This document shows, piece after piece, positions 45,975 through 54,019 of a stretch of 64,000 bases of DNA. Both the position numbers and the translations under genes were made by a program. Numbering within the stretch: position 1 is the stretch's first letter; each line of letters opens with the position of its first letter. The notes under the pieces were generated by a model that worked only from the letters and a program-made list of their open reading frames with translations, did no database searches and was not told where the DNA came from. Source of the DNA: Ensifer sp. Root278 (GTDB lineage Bacteria > Pseudomonadota > Alphaproteobacteria > Rhizobiales > Rhizobiaceae); NCBI RefSeq assembly GCF_001429285.1, contig NZ_LMJJ01000003.1, positions 316,677-380,676 on the forward strand. Reading direction: 5' to 3'.

Positions 45975-47480
45975 GTGCGGACGAATGTTTCCGAAACCAT
46001 CTTCTTCATCGATCGCGACAGCGGGATTGGCCTGCAGGCACAGCTGCGCGAAACGATCGTTTCGGCCGTGCTTGCCGGGCGGGTGCAGCCGCACGCGCAC
46101 CTGCCTTCCACGCGCAAACTCGCGGACTATCTCCGGATCTCGCGCATCACGGTAACGCTCGCCTATCAGGAACTGATCAGCCAAGGCTATGTCGAGGCCG
46201 TCAACCGCAGTTCCTATCGTATCGCCGGCAATCCGCCAGGCATGGATGTGGAAGGGGAACGCCCATCGGGCGGCGCCGATCCGGTCGATTGGAGCCGCAA
46301 GATCAAGATGAGCTTCGATGTCGTGCGCCAAGTCCACAAACCGCTGGACTGGCGACGCTACCCTTTCCCCTTCCTCTACGGCCAGATGGACCCCACGCTG
46401 TTTGACCTTAACGCCTGGCGTGATTGCGCCCGCCGGGCGCTTGCGCGCGAGGACTTCGTGCTGATGGCGAGCGACTTTGCCGCTGCCGACGACGTGCGGC
46501 TCGTCAACTACATCTGCTCGCGCACGCTGCCGCGGCGCGGCATTCACGCCACTCCGGACGAAATCCTCGTTACCGTCGGCGCGCAGAATGCGCTCTGGAT
46601 CGTCACCCGACTGATCCTGGGAAAGGGCTCAGCCGCCGTCTGCGAAAACCCCTGCCACCCGGATATCAGCGCCTCGCTCCTGCTCAGCGGTGCTGACGTC
46701 ACGACCGTCGATGTCGATCGCGAGGGCCTGTCGCCGGATGCGCTACCGGAGAAAGTCGACGCCGTCTTCGTGACCCCGAGCCACCATTCGCCGACAGGCG
46801 CGACCATGCCGGTCGACCGGCGAACGCAACTGCTTGTAGCTGCGGAGGAGAAAGACTTCGTCATTGTCGAGGACGACTACGAGTTCGAGATCAGCTACCT
46901 CGCTCCGCCCTCGCCGGCGCTGAAAGCGCTCGATCCGACGGGCCGGGTGCTCTACATCGGCAGCTTCTCAAAATCCCTGTTTCCCGGGCTTCGGCTCGGC
47001 TATCTCGTGGCGCCTGCACCCTTCATTCGCGAGGCGCGCGCGCTTCGCTCGCTGATGCTGCGTCACCCGCCCGGCCACCTGCAGCGCACCGCTGCCTATT
47101 TCCTGGCGCTTGGGCATTATGACGCCGTACTGCACCGCATGCGGACCGAGTATCACAAGCGCCACGTGCTGATGGCCGAGGCGCTGCGTCGGGAGAATTT
47201 GACCGTCGCCGGGTCCTCGACCTTCGGCGGCACGTCCTTCTGGATGGAGGGGCCGGAAGGGCTCGACGCCGACCGTCTGGTCAGCGAGTTGCGCCAGGAT
47301 GGCGTTCTGGTCGAATCCGGCTCGCCCTTCTTCCCTAGAAGCGACCGGCCCTGCCGCTTTTTCCGCATGGGATATTCGTCCATTCCAGGCACCAGTATTG
47401 CCGAGGGCGTCGCCCGCGTTCGCGCCCGCATCGACGCCCTTGCTTGCAGCAGCAACGACAAGACCTCCACTGCGAAGTAG
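45975..47480 (+). CDS. tauR: Taurine-responsive MocR-type regulator
   Basis: A 501-residue GntR/aminotransferase fusion. HTH LPSTRKLADYLRISRITVTLAYQELISQGYVEA; aminotransferase domain with TVGAQNALWIVTRL, TPSHHSPTGATMP, VIVEDDYEFEI and PLP lysine in YIGSFSKSLFPGLRLGYLV. Divergent from tauABC, so it is the expected activator of taurine genes. Start GTG at 45975 has GGAGG eight bases upstream; an in-frame TTG at 45936 is an alternative. Confidence 0.88.
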   Translation: MRTNVSETIFFIDRDSGIGLQAQLRETIVSAVLAGRVQPHAHLPSTRKLADYLRISRITVTLAYQELISQGYVEAVNRSSYRIAGNPPGMDVEGERPSGGADPVDWSRKIKMSFDVVRQVHKPLDWRRYPFPFLYGQMDPTLFDLNAWRDCARRALAREDFVLMASDFAAADDVRLVNYICSRTLPRRGIHATPDEILVTVGAQNALWIVTRLILGKGSAAVCENPCHPDISASLLLSGADVTTVDVDREGLSPDALPEKVDAVFVTPSHHSPTGATMPVDRRTQLLVAAEEKDFVIVEDDYEFEISYLAPPSPALKALDPTGRVLYIGSFSKSLFPGLRLGYLVAPAPFIREARALRSLMLRHPPGHLQRTAAYFLALGHYDAVLHRMRTEYHKRHVLMAEALRRENLTVAGSSTFGGTSFWMEGPEGLDADRLVSELRQDGVLVESGSPFFPRSDRPCRFFRMGYSSIPGTSIAEGVARVRARIDALACSSNDKTSTAK

Positions 47481-48217
47481 AGGGGCTGGACCACTGTCGG
47501 CCATTTCCCGTCGAGCGGGCTGGTGCGCGCGACGACCTAACGCAGCTTTTTCCTTTGCTTCGAACGCTGCGGGCTCGCCGCAACCGCCATCTTGTTGTCG
47601 CTTTGGATTGTCGCTGCGATCGTATTCAATATTGTCGACAAAGTCGTTGACAAAAACTTTTGGCGTGCGATGGTGCCGATCAGCAGCAACGAGCTAGGGA
47701 GGAGCAGGTTGATGCAAGGGCTTCAGAAGACCGCCGCGATAGCGAGTTCATGCAACTTTTGGCGGCGCCGCACATACGAGCCCGCACCGCCCGGCCGGCT
47801 CGCCTGACATCCCCTCATTCGATCGCCATTCCAGCTTCTAACACTGAACCTTGGGTTTCTGTGCCGCATCTATAAAGCGGTGCGGAGATTACCCCTGTTC
47901 GAGGTGACGTTTGGCGCTGGCCATCGAATGACAGCCATATCGACGACAGGACTTGGCGCTTCAGCATCGCCGGGAGGCTTTCGCTTGAATGCCTCGCTGC
48001 CCAGGGACGCCAGTTAATCAAGATCCCCAGGGGGCCGTCGACGGCCTTTGCGGTGATCGACACAACCGAGCAGGCCATGCCCGCGCCAACAACGGACCAC
48101 GCCACTAGCCGCCCCCTACCGGGCGGCGAGACGGACAGCCTGTGAGCCGTCCTTGCCTCTCAAGAAGAAGATTCCCGTTCAAGGGGACCGGTGACCTTAA
48201 CAAAGGAGAACAGCAGA
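47481..48217 (+). other. Long intergenic stretch with possible operator and gene remnant
   Basis: 737 bases without a supported gene. Two features stand out. First, TTGTCGACAA (perfect palindrome, 47632-47641) is followed by TCGTTGACAA at 47644-47653, a tandem pair resembling GntR-family sites. Second, a stop-to-stop open frame on + at about 47875-48141 has no start codon but reads protein-like (RGDVWRWPSNDSHIDDRTWRF and FAVIDTTEQAM). I cannot assign it and it may be a decayed gene. Confidence 0.35.
47632..47653. promoter_or_regulatory. Tandem TNGT-N2-ACAA elements
   Basis: TTGTCGACAA and TCGTTGACAA are repeated at 12-bp spacing. The half-sites resemble those of FadR/GntR regulators but with a 2-base spacer. 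No regulator gene is adjacent. The orphan binding-protein gene begins about 565 bp downstream. Confidence 0.3.
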
Positions 48218-49777
48218 ATGCTCAAGAAATTGATTCTCGCAGCCGTCATGTCGGCTGCGCTTTCCGCGCCGGGCCATGCGGAAACGCTCAAATGGGGCGC
48301 CTCGCGCGACATCTATTCGCTCGACCCCTATTCTTATGGCGACAGCTACACGCTGTCCTTCCTCAACCACGTCTATGAGGGGCTTGTCCGTTTTGACGCC
48401 GAATTGAAGATCGAGCCGGCGCTGGCAACGTCCTGGGAGGCGGTATCAGACACGGTCTGGCGGTTTCATCTGCGCGAGGGCGTCAAGTTCCACGATGGCG
48501 CCGATTTCACCGCGGACGACGTGATCGCCTCTCTCACTCGGGTCAGCGATCCGGTGTCTCCACTCCGCGGCAACCTTCCCGCCTACAAGTCGGCGAAGAA
48601 GGTGGACGACCACACTGTCGATATCGAACTGGTCGGACCCTATCCGCTGCTGCTGAACGACTTGACGAACATCCACATTTTCGACGCTACCTGGCTCACC
48701 GACAACAACTCGCTGAAGCCGACCGACGTCGGCAAGAAGATCGAAGGCTACGCCACCTACCACACCAACGGCACGGGTCCGTTCAAGCTCGAGAGCCGCG
48801 CGCCCGACAGCAAGACCGTTCTCGTCAAGAATGACAAGTGGTGGGACAAGTCGCAATCCAACATAGATCGTATCGAGTTTACACCGATCGTCTCGGCCGC
48901 GACGCGCGTCGCCGCACTGCTGTCGGGTGAGATCAACTTCACCGAGAATGCGCCTGCGCAGGATCTACCGCGCCTTCTCGCGCAGCCGGATCTGAAGGTC
49001 ATGGAGCGCACCGACCTGCGCACCATCATGATGGGCTTCAACCGCAAGCCGAAACTGGCCGACGGCGTCGACAACAAGTTCAACGACCTGCGTGTTCGCC
49101 AGGCCGTCGCTCACGCGCTCGACAAGGAGCTCATCCAGAAACGGGTCATGCGCGGCAAGTCGAGGACGGCGGGCGCGATCATTGCGCCGGAGATTCCCGG
49201 ATATAGCGAAGCACTGGACAAGGTGGTGCCGTTCAATCCCGACCTGTCGAAGAAGCTGCTGGCAGAAGCCGGCGCAACCGACCTCCCCTTCACACTCGTC
49301 TGCACGAACGAGGCCTATGTCAACGAGGAGGAGCTTTGCCAGAGCATCGTCAACATGCTGAGCCGCGCCGGCTTCAAGCCGCAACTCGACATCGGCCCGA
49401 CGGCCGCACAGGCGCCCAAGCGCACGGGTGGTCTCTCCGACGTCTACATCATCGGCTGGGCGAACGAGCCGATGCTCGACAGCTACTCGATCCTGCTCCA
49501 GATGATCGAGACGAAGAGCGACAAGGCGGGCGTGTTCAACTGGGGTGGCTGGAGCTATCCGGAGATTGACAAGCTCGTCATCCAGGCATCGACCGAAATG
49601 GATCGGACGAAACGGCTCGAGCTGCAGACCAAGGCACTCCAGATGGTCAAGGACGAAATGATCATGTTGCCGTTGCACCAGCAGCCCATGGCCTGGGTGA
49701 TGAGCAACAGGATCGACCGGGTCGCTCAACTGGCGGACAACAAGCCACGCCACTGGCTGACTCACTTCGCGGAGTAA
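48218..49777 (+). CDS. Orphan peptide/nickel-type ABC substrate-binding protein (SBP_bac_5)
   Basis: A 519-residue periplasmic binding protein. Signal peptide MLKKLILAAVMSAALSAPGHA, then ETLKWGASRDIYSLDPYSYGD, WRFHLREGVKFHDGADFTADDV, RIEFTPIVSAATRVAALLSGEI and DLRVRQAVAHALDKELI, all classic for DppA/OppA-type proteins. ATG at 48218 with GGAG; a frame open from 48191 is not used. No permease or ATPase genes are adjacent, so it must share components encoded elsewhere, or its partners were lost. Confidence 0.9.
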   Translation: MLKKLILAAVMSAALSAPGHAETLKWGASRDIYSLDPYSYGDSYTLSFLNHVYEGLVRFDAELKIEPALATSWEAVSDTVWRFHLREGVKFHDGADFTADDVIASLTRVSDPVSPLRGNLPAYKSAKKVDDHTVDIELVGPYPLLLNDLTNIHIFDATWLTDNNSLKPTDVGKKIEGYATYHTNGTGPFKLESRAPDSKTVLVKNDKWWDKSQSNIDRIEFTPIVSAATRVAALLSGEINFTENAPAQDLPRLLAQPDLKVMERTDLRTIMMGFNRKPKLADGVDNKFNDLRVRQAVAHALDKELIQKRVMRGKSRTAGAIIAPEIPGYSEALDKVVPFNPDLSKKLLAEAGATDLPFTLVCTNEAYVNEEELCQSIVNMLSRAGFKPQLDIGPTAAQAPKRTGGLSDVYIIGWANEPMLDSYSILLQMIETKSDKAGVFNWGGWSYPEIDKLVIQASTEMDRTKRLELQTKALQMVKDEMIMLPLHQQPMAWVMSNRIDRVAQLADNKPRHWLTHFAE

Positions 49778-50027
49778 CCCTCGCGCGGAGCTGGAACGGC
49801 AAGGCGTTCGGGCTCCCGCTCAACATGCGAGGCGGACCGATAAATCCCCGCCCCTCACCTGCCCGGCCGCGCCTGCGACCGGGCAATGTCGATAATGTCG
49901 TCTCTCGCTGCGGTCCGAAGCTTTCGAACAGTTGGAGGCGAGTGTTGTTTTGCCGGCCGGTCTGAACTCGCCGAAGAATGGTAGCGTGGTTCATTGCAAA
50001 GTCTGTGCGGTCCGGCGAAAATCGCGC

Positions 50028-50054
50028 AGTTGCCAACCTGAAAGGTTGGCAACT
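50028..50054. repeat. Perfect 12-bp stem, 3-base loop
   Basis: AGTTGCCAACCT-GAA-AGGTTGGCAACT. It lies in the 322-base gap between the convergent ends of the orphan binding protein and the 223-residue gene. Position fits a bidirectional terminator, but there is no T-run on either side. No gene is visible in the rest of the gap (49778-50099). Confidence 0.6.
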
Positions 50055-50099
50055 CACTGGTGCAGGCCGTGAGCTCCCGAGGATAAAAGGGCGCGCCCG

Positions 50100-50771
50100 T
50101 CAGTCGCGTTGCCGCTGTGGGGCCAACGCCATCGTCTGCGCATAGGCGAGCGGCGACCGGTTGCCTGGCAGGTTTTCGTCCAGCACCAACGTCTTGAGGT
50201 TGTCGGCGCGGATGTCGAGAGATATGGCCCGCTCGAGTTTGTCGATCGACCAAACAGCGTAGCCGAATTTCGCGTCAAATCCACAATCGCAGCCGCAATC
50301 GCCGTCGGCGATTGCCGTCGGCCTTTCAGATAGACACATGATCTGCGGTTTTGGCAGCTTGTAGCAGTGCCCCTCATAGGCATAACCATAAATCACGCCA
50401 ATGCTCTTTAGATACTCTACTTCACCCCCAAAACTAACGGGAAGGAAGCTATAGTATTTTCCATCAAATAATGCGATCGTTACTCCATCGCCAACAATTC
50501 CAGAGCTTTTCTTTATGTAATCCAAAATCTCCTCTATCATCCTGTTTATATCATCAATTATCCCCGTTTCTCCAATGGCTCTTAGCTTCTTCTCAATCCC
50601 ATCGAGAGCTTCTCTAATATTTTTATCTTTATTCTTCCTTTCATAAAACCCTGTCGGCCGTCCATATAATCTAATATCTCCTGGTCGATACGACTTATAT
50701 TCAATTACATCTTCTAGATCCTTTGGATCTAGTGGATATCCAACAACAGGATTCGCGCAACAACCACTCAT
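50100..50771 (-). CDS. 223-residue chimeric protein at the end of the YcaO/TfuA cluster
   Basis: ATG at 50771 with GGAGG, 16 bp after the metallopeptidase stop. No named family recognised. Residues about 1-145 (MSGCCANPVVGYPLDPKDLEDVIEYK..., with helices KNIREALDGIEKKLRAIGE and IIDDINRMIEEILDYIKK) are encoded by DNA of about 37% GC (50461-50700: 90 of 240 bases) rich in AGA/AGG, ATA and TTA codons. Residues 150-223 revert to the local style (50101-50160: 43 of 60 G/C). The GC-rich part has a CGCDCG cluster (159-164) and ends NRSPLAYAQTMALAPQRQRD. RSPLAYA parallels RTPLAYA in the 41-residue peptide of the same cluster. It could be a large RiPP-type substrate or an immunity/partner protein. Confidence 0.7.
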   Translation of the reverse strand: MSGCCANPVVGYPLDPKDLEDVIEYKSYRPGDIRLYGRPTGFYERKNKDKNIREALDGIEKKLRAIGETGIIDDINRMIEEILDYIKKSSGIVGDGVTIALFDGKYYSFLPVSFGGEVEYLKSIGVIYGYAYEGHCYKLPKPQIMCLSERPTAIADGDCGCDCGFDAKFGYAVWSIDKLERAISLDIRADNLKTLVLDENLPGNRSPLAYAQTMALAPQRQRD

Positions 50772-50787
50772 TTTTTCCTCCCTTGAC

Positions 50788-51972
50788 TTACCTTGAAGCG
50801 ATGATTTCGCGCCAAGCGAAATTCTCTTCGAGCAATTCGGCGGCCGGCCCGTCCGCCGAGGCGACGATGGCCTCTGCCGCCTGCTCAAGGCGCAGTGTGT
50901 TCAGATCGAGTGTGCTCAATGACGTCGCGAGTGCCGCACCCACCGCGTCTCGCGCGGCGGTCAATGCCAGCTTGAAATATAATGGCTTGGTGCCGAAGGC
51001 CTCCGCCGTCGCCTGCCGAAAAGTATCAAATTCGTCCCGCGCCAGTTCCCGGATATCGACATCCAGAAGCCGCCTGTCGGCGCAACCGTTCGCGACCAGA
51101 TCGCGATGATAAAGTGCAACGATGCTGTCAAAGATGGCGCCAACGAACGGCAGCGCGCGGTCGTGCACCTCGCGGGTAGTTGCGGACATTCGCCGGAAAT
51201 TGGTGGCCAAGCGAATCTGCGTTTCGGGGCTCGTCTCCGCAAAGCGGTTCAGTTCGTTGTAGAGCAGCAGATTGCCTCTCGTTCGCCGCAAAAGCCGGTC
51301 AATCGCGGAATCAAAGTGCAAGAACGAGATCAGTGAAACACAGTCCGAAAAGGCTTCGGAGAACGAAAAGAAGTCGCCATCAGGCGATGTCACAGTCGGT
51401 ACACCCGTCTCCGAGAGCATGATCAGATGCCCGACCTCGTGCGCGATCGTGTCGAAATTCAACGCGTAAGGTCTCAGGATGCCGTCGACGTCGGACCAAC
51501 CCAGTTCCAGAAAACCGTAGCCCGCTTGAGCATTGTCCCAATCGACAAATGGAACGATTTCTAGCCTTGGAAAGGTCTGATCGAAGAACCAGTGGACCCG
51601 CCGCCCCAAATAGCTCTGCCAAATGTCGAGAACGAAACGCACGCAGGCGTAGGCGTGAACAGCAAGAAATGGCCGGGAGGTCGGATCGATGTTGTCGAAG
51701 TGACGATCCGGACCCGGCCTCACCGGCGCGCGCTTCGCCCCGCCGAATGGCGGCAAGCTCGCGAGGCCATAGGGCTGCTTGTCATAGAGCGGATCCGCGA
51801 CATACATGGAGAGGTCACTGGGGCCCTCGCCTAATTCGTCGCGTGGTATCGATAGCCACACACGATCGGGCTGTTCGTATCCGGGAATGAAGGGGGGCTG
51901 CGGATAAATCCAAAACCGCGTGCCGACACGCGCATTTCCAGAGTCGAGGGCATCGTCCCGAAGCAGACGCAT
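50788..51972 (-). CDS. Gluzincin-type zinc metallopeptidase (cytosolic)
   Basis: A 394-residue protein with a zinc-binding HEVGH at residues 178-182, followed by SEAFSD (Glu 206), the third-ligand pattern of thermolysin/fungalysin-like gluzincins (EAxSD). There is no signal peptide or propeptide-like N-terminus, so it should act in the cytoplasm. It sits directly after tfuA (35 bp) and before the 223-residue gene. In a YcaO cluster a cytosolic peptidase is a good candidate for leader removal or precursor trimming (inference). The rest is helical with no recognised extra domain. Confidence 0.8.
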   Translation of the reverse strand: MRLLRDDALDSGNARVGTRFWIYPQPPFIPGYEQPDRVWLSIPRDELGEGPSDLSMYVADPLYDKQPYGLASLPPFGGAKRAPVRPGPDRHFDNIDPTSRPFLAVHAYACVRFVLDIWQSYLGRRVHWFFDQTFPRLEIVPFVDWDNAQAGYGFLELGWSDVDGILRPYALNFDTIAHEVGHLIMLSETGVPTVTSPDGDFFSFSEAFSDCVSLISFLHFDSAIDRLLRRTRGNLLLYNELNRFAETSPETQIRLATNFRRMSATTREVHDRALPFVGAIFDSIVALYHRDLVANGCADRRLLDVDIRELARDEFDTFRQATAEAFGTKPLYFKLALTAARDAVGAALATSLSTLDLNTLRLEQAAEAIVASADGPAAELLEENFAWREIIASR

Positions 51973-52007
51973 CGCACAATTGCCCCCCTCGATTGAAAAA
52001 TCTGGGA

Positions 52008-52775
52008 TTAAGGATTCAATTTATAAGTGTTTGCTAATGTTGAGTCAATGCCGCCCGCCTCAAGATCCCGGACAAAGGTGTTCGTTGCAACCCACGCACA
52101 GCTCACAGGCCCCGTATTTTCCTGCATCACGAGGGACCGCGCGTTTCGCAGCGCAAGCAGAGCGTCCCGTTTTTTTTGCCACACCATCTCCTTCTGCAAT
52201 TGCTTGAGCCCCTCCTCCTGCCATCCTGCATCCCGTAAAATCGCTTCGAACCGGCGCTCTCGAAAGTTCATGTTTCGCGCAGTTGTTGTGAGCAAGTCGC
52301 GATCGGCTGCCGTTATGAAATCCCGGCGTGTCAGGCTGGCGAACGTCCGCTGGAGATCGACCAAGGCGTCTGTCAAAGGAAGAAAGCCAAGCTCCGGCGG
52401 CCCCGAAAGAACGGCGACCGCATCATCGGGAGCAAGCCGCCAGCGCCGATACCACCTGTAGATCAGGCCGACACCGATCATGCCGAACTCACTGAGTTCC
52501 GCCGCCCTGAGCGCGCCCATGCTTGCCGCGCCGATCACGACGATCCCCTGTGCCATTGCCCAGAGGATTTCCTTGTGTCGGACAGCCGGCCTGTCCTCGA
52601 ATTGCCCGTCGATCAGGACCATCGCCCGCGGGCGGAATGCGTGGGCGGCAAGCAGAATGTCGCCTTGCGCGGCGGGCTGCAGGTAGGTGGCGTCGAGAAC
52701 CGGCTCCGCCTCGGTCAACCGAAGCGTCGGACCAAGAAACACCAGGATCGGACCTTTCTCGCTCGCATTGACCAT
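52008..52775 (-). CDS. TfuA-like protein (YcaO partner)
   Basis: A 255-residue TfuA-family protein: VFLGPTLRLTEAEPVLDATYLQPAAQGDILLAAHAFRPRAMVLIDGQFEDRPAVRHKEILWAMAQGIVVIGAASMGALRAAELSEFGMIGVG is the core of the family. TfuA proteins partner YcaO enzymes in peptide thioamidation (McrA glycine, thioamide RiPPs) and are named after trifolitoxin biosynthesis in Rhizobium. The ATG at 52775 with GGTGAG is used; a GTG at 52787 overlapping the ycaO stop (GTGA) is equally possible. The C-terminal third is specific to this locus. Confidence 0.9.
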   Translation of the reverse strand: MVNASEKGPILVFLGPTLRLTEAEPVLDATYLQPAAQGDILLAAHAFRPRAMVLIDGQFEDRPAVRHKEILWAMAQGIVVIGAASMGALRAAELSEFGMIGVGLIYRWYRRWRLAPDDAVAVLSGPPELGFLPLTDALVDLQRTFASLTRRDFITAADRDLLTTTARNMNFRERRFEAILRDAGWQEEGLKQLQKEMVWQKKRDALLALRNARSLVMQENTGPVSCAWVATNTFVRDLEAGGIDSTLANTYKLNP

Positions 52776-52783
52776 GTGAACAC

Positions 52784-54019
52784 TCACCGCAGGATGGAAA
52801 AGGGAATGGCTCCGGGAAGGATGGTTCTCACGCACTGAACGCCTGTTTCGACGTCCGTTCCCACCGGCACGGCCAATATGGGCCCCATGCCGGCGGATAG
52901 GACCCTGTCGATCAGCGCGCCGAGATCCGAAACGGCGCGTGCTTCGATTGCCTGACGCGGCAACCCGGACGTACCCATAAGAATAAGCTGGCGGGCCTTG
53001 GCGACGACCGAGTCGGTGCTACGTCTGTAATGCTCCCGGGTTTGATCGTCGCGCGCCCCCGATATCGCCCCGGCCCGCGCTGACAGCGCTTCGAGCATCG
53101 CGCTCTCCGCTGCCGCGGCGATGCTCGGTCCTGCCGCGTAGCCCTCGGTCGGAAGAGCAAGGATCGGTTCGCCGGGGCCTGTCTCGATCGTCTGGCACCA
53201 GACCACTGGGACATCTGCCGGCGAAGGAGCTAGCCAAAGGCCGAAGGAAATATGGTGCTCGCCCACAACGGACAGTATGTGATCAACTCCGTCACCCAGC
53301 CCGAACGGGGAAATGCGCATTCGATCGAAGAAGCCGTGGGTGGCGAAGGCGCGCGCGAGGGCGTCGCGCTCGATACATTCGAACAATCCATGCGCAAATG
53401 CACCGAAGACGGTCATATGACAGGCGAGACCCGTGGTCGTGCGCATGAACAGGCCATCATGAGCGGGCGGCGGGTCCGTGTAGCAGGTGTGAACAAGTTC
53501 CAGGGGGACCGATTGTGGGAAACCAGCCGTGATGTCGACGCCGGTGATCCAGGGTATCGCCCGTACCCGCCAGTTCCCCTGGCGATCAGGTGCCAGAAGG
53601 TTTTCAAACAGGCCGTCGGCGATCTTGAGTTCATCCGCCGTGGTGGAAAATACCCGCCCCGAGGGAATGGCTTCGGCGTAAAACCGCTCAAGCGATTCCA
53701 TGATCGCCCCCACCGCCGCTCCCGCCATGGAAAGGCCGCGCCCGAGCGACGTGACTTCAGAAAGAGCGGCGGGTCGAACGGCTTGAGCCACCGGCAGGCC
53801 GATCCGGTCAAGTCCGGTCAGATCACCAAGCCGGGTTATGCCCGCACGACGACAGAGCCGTAAAATCGCGCGCAAGCATTGCTCGGCTTCTAGGTCCGCG
53901 GGAGGAGAGAGCGGGTTGCTTAAGCCGGCAAGTATGGCGTCGCGAAAACGCGCAAGCATCCCCTCAAGGTTTGACGGATCGTCGGTTTTCTGCCTCGTTC
54001 GTTCAATGTTGACCGGCAA
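52784..54019 (-). CDS. YcaO-family peptide-backbone-modifying ATPase
   Basis: About 411 residues. ATP-site signatures: ALSEVTSLGRGLSMAGAAVGAIMESLERFYAE (the S-GKG and E-x-x-E/R elements) and HGLFECIERDALARAF. The C-terminus (PFSILR) lacks the Pro-rich PxPxP tail of azoline-forming cyclodehydratases, consistent with a TfuA-type (thioamidating) YcaO. YcaO enzymes phosphorylate a backbone amide oxygen so that a nucleophile (Cys/Ser/Thr side chain or sulfide) can replace it. The start is not ATG; TTG at 54019 has AGGAG within the end of the upstream gene (TTG 54025 also possible). Overlaps the cyclase-AAA gene, so it is translationally coupled to it. Confidence 0.9.
   Translation of the reverse strand: MPVNIERTRQKTDDPSNLEGMLARFRDAILAGLSNPLSPPADLEAEQCLRAILRLCRRAGITRLGDLTGLDRIGLPVAQAVRPAALSEVTSLGRGLSMAGAAVGAIMESLERFYAEAIPSGRVFSTTADELKIADGLFENLLAPDRQGNWRVRAIPWITGVDITAGFPQSVPLELVHTCYTDPPPAHDGLFMRTTTGLACHMTVFGAFAHGLFECIERDALARAFATHGFFDRMRISPFGLGDGVDHILSVVGEHHISFGLWLAPSPADVPVVWCQTIETGPGEPILALPTEGYAAGPSIAAAAESAMLEALSARAGAISGARDDQTREHYRRSTDSVVAKARQLILMGTSGLPRQAIEARAVSDLGALIDRVLSAGMGPILAVPVGTDVETGVQCVRTILPGAIPFSILR

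Noticed and set aside
50028..50054. Canonical rho-independent terminator
   Set aside because: No T-run follows the stem on either strand, so it is listed as a repeat only.
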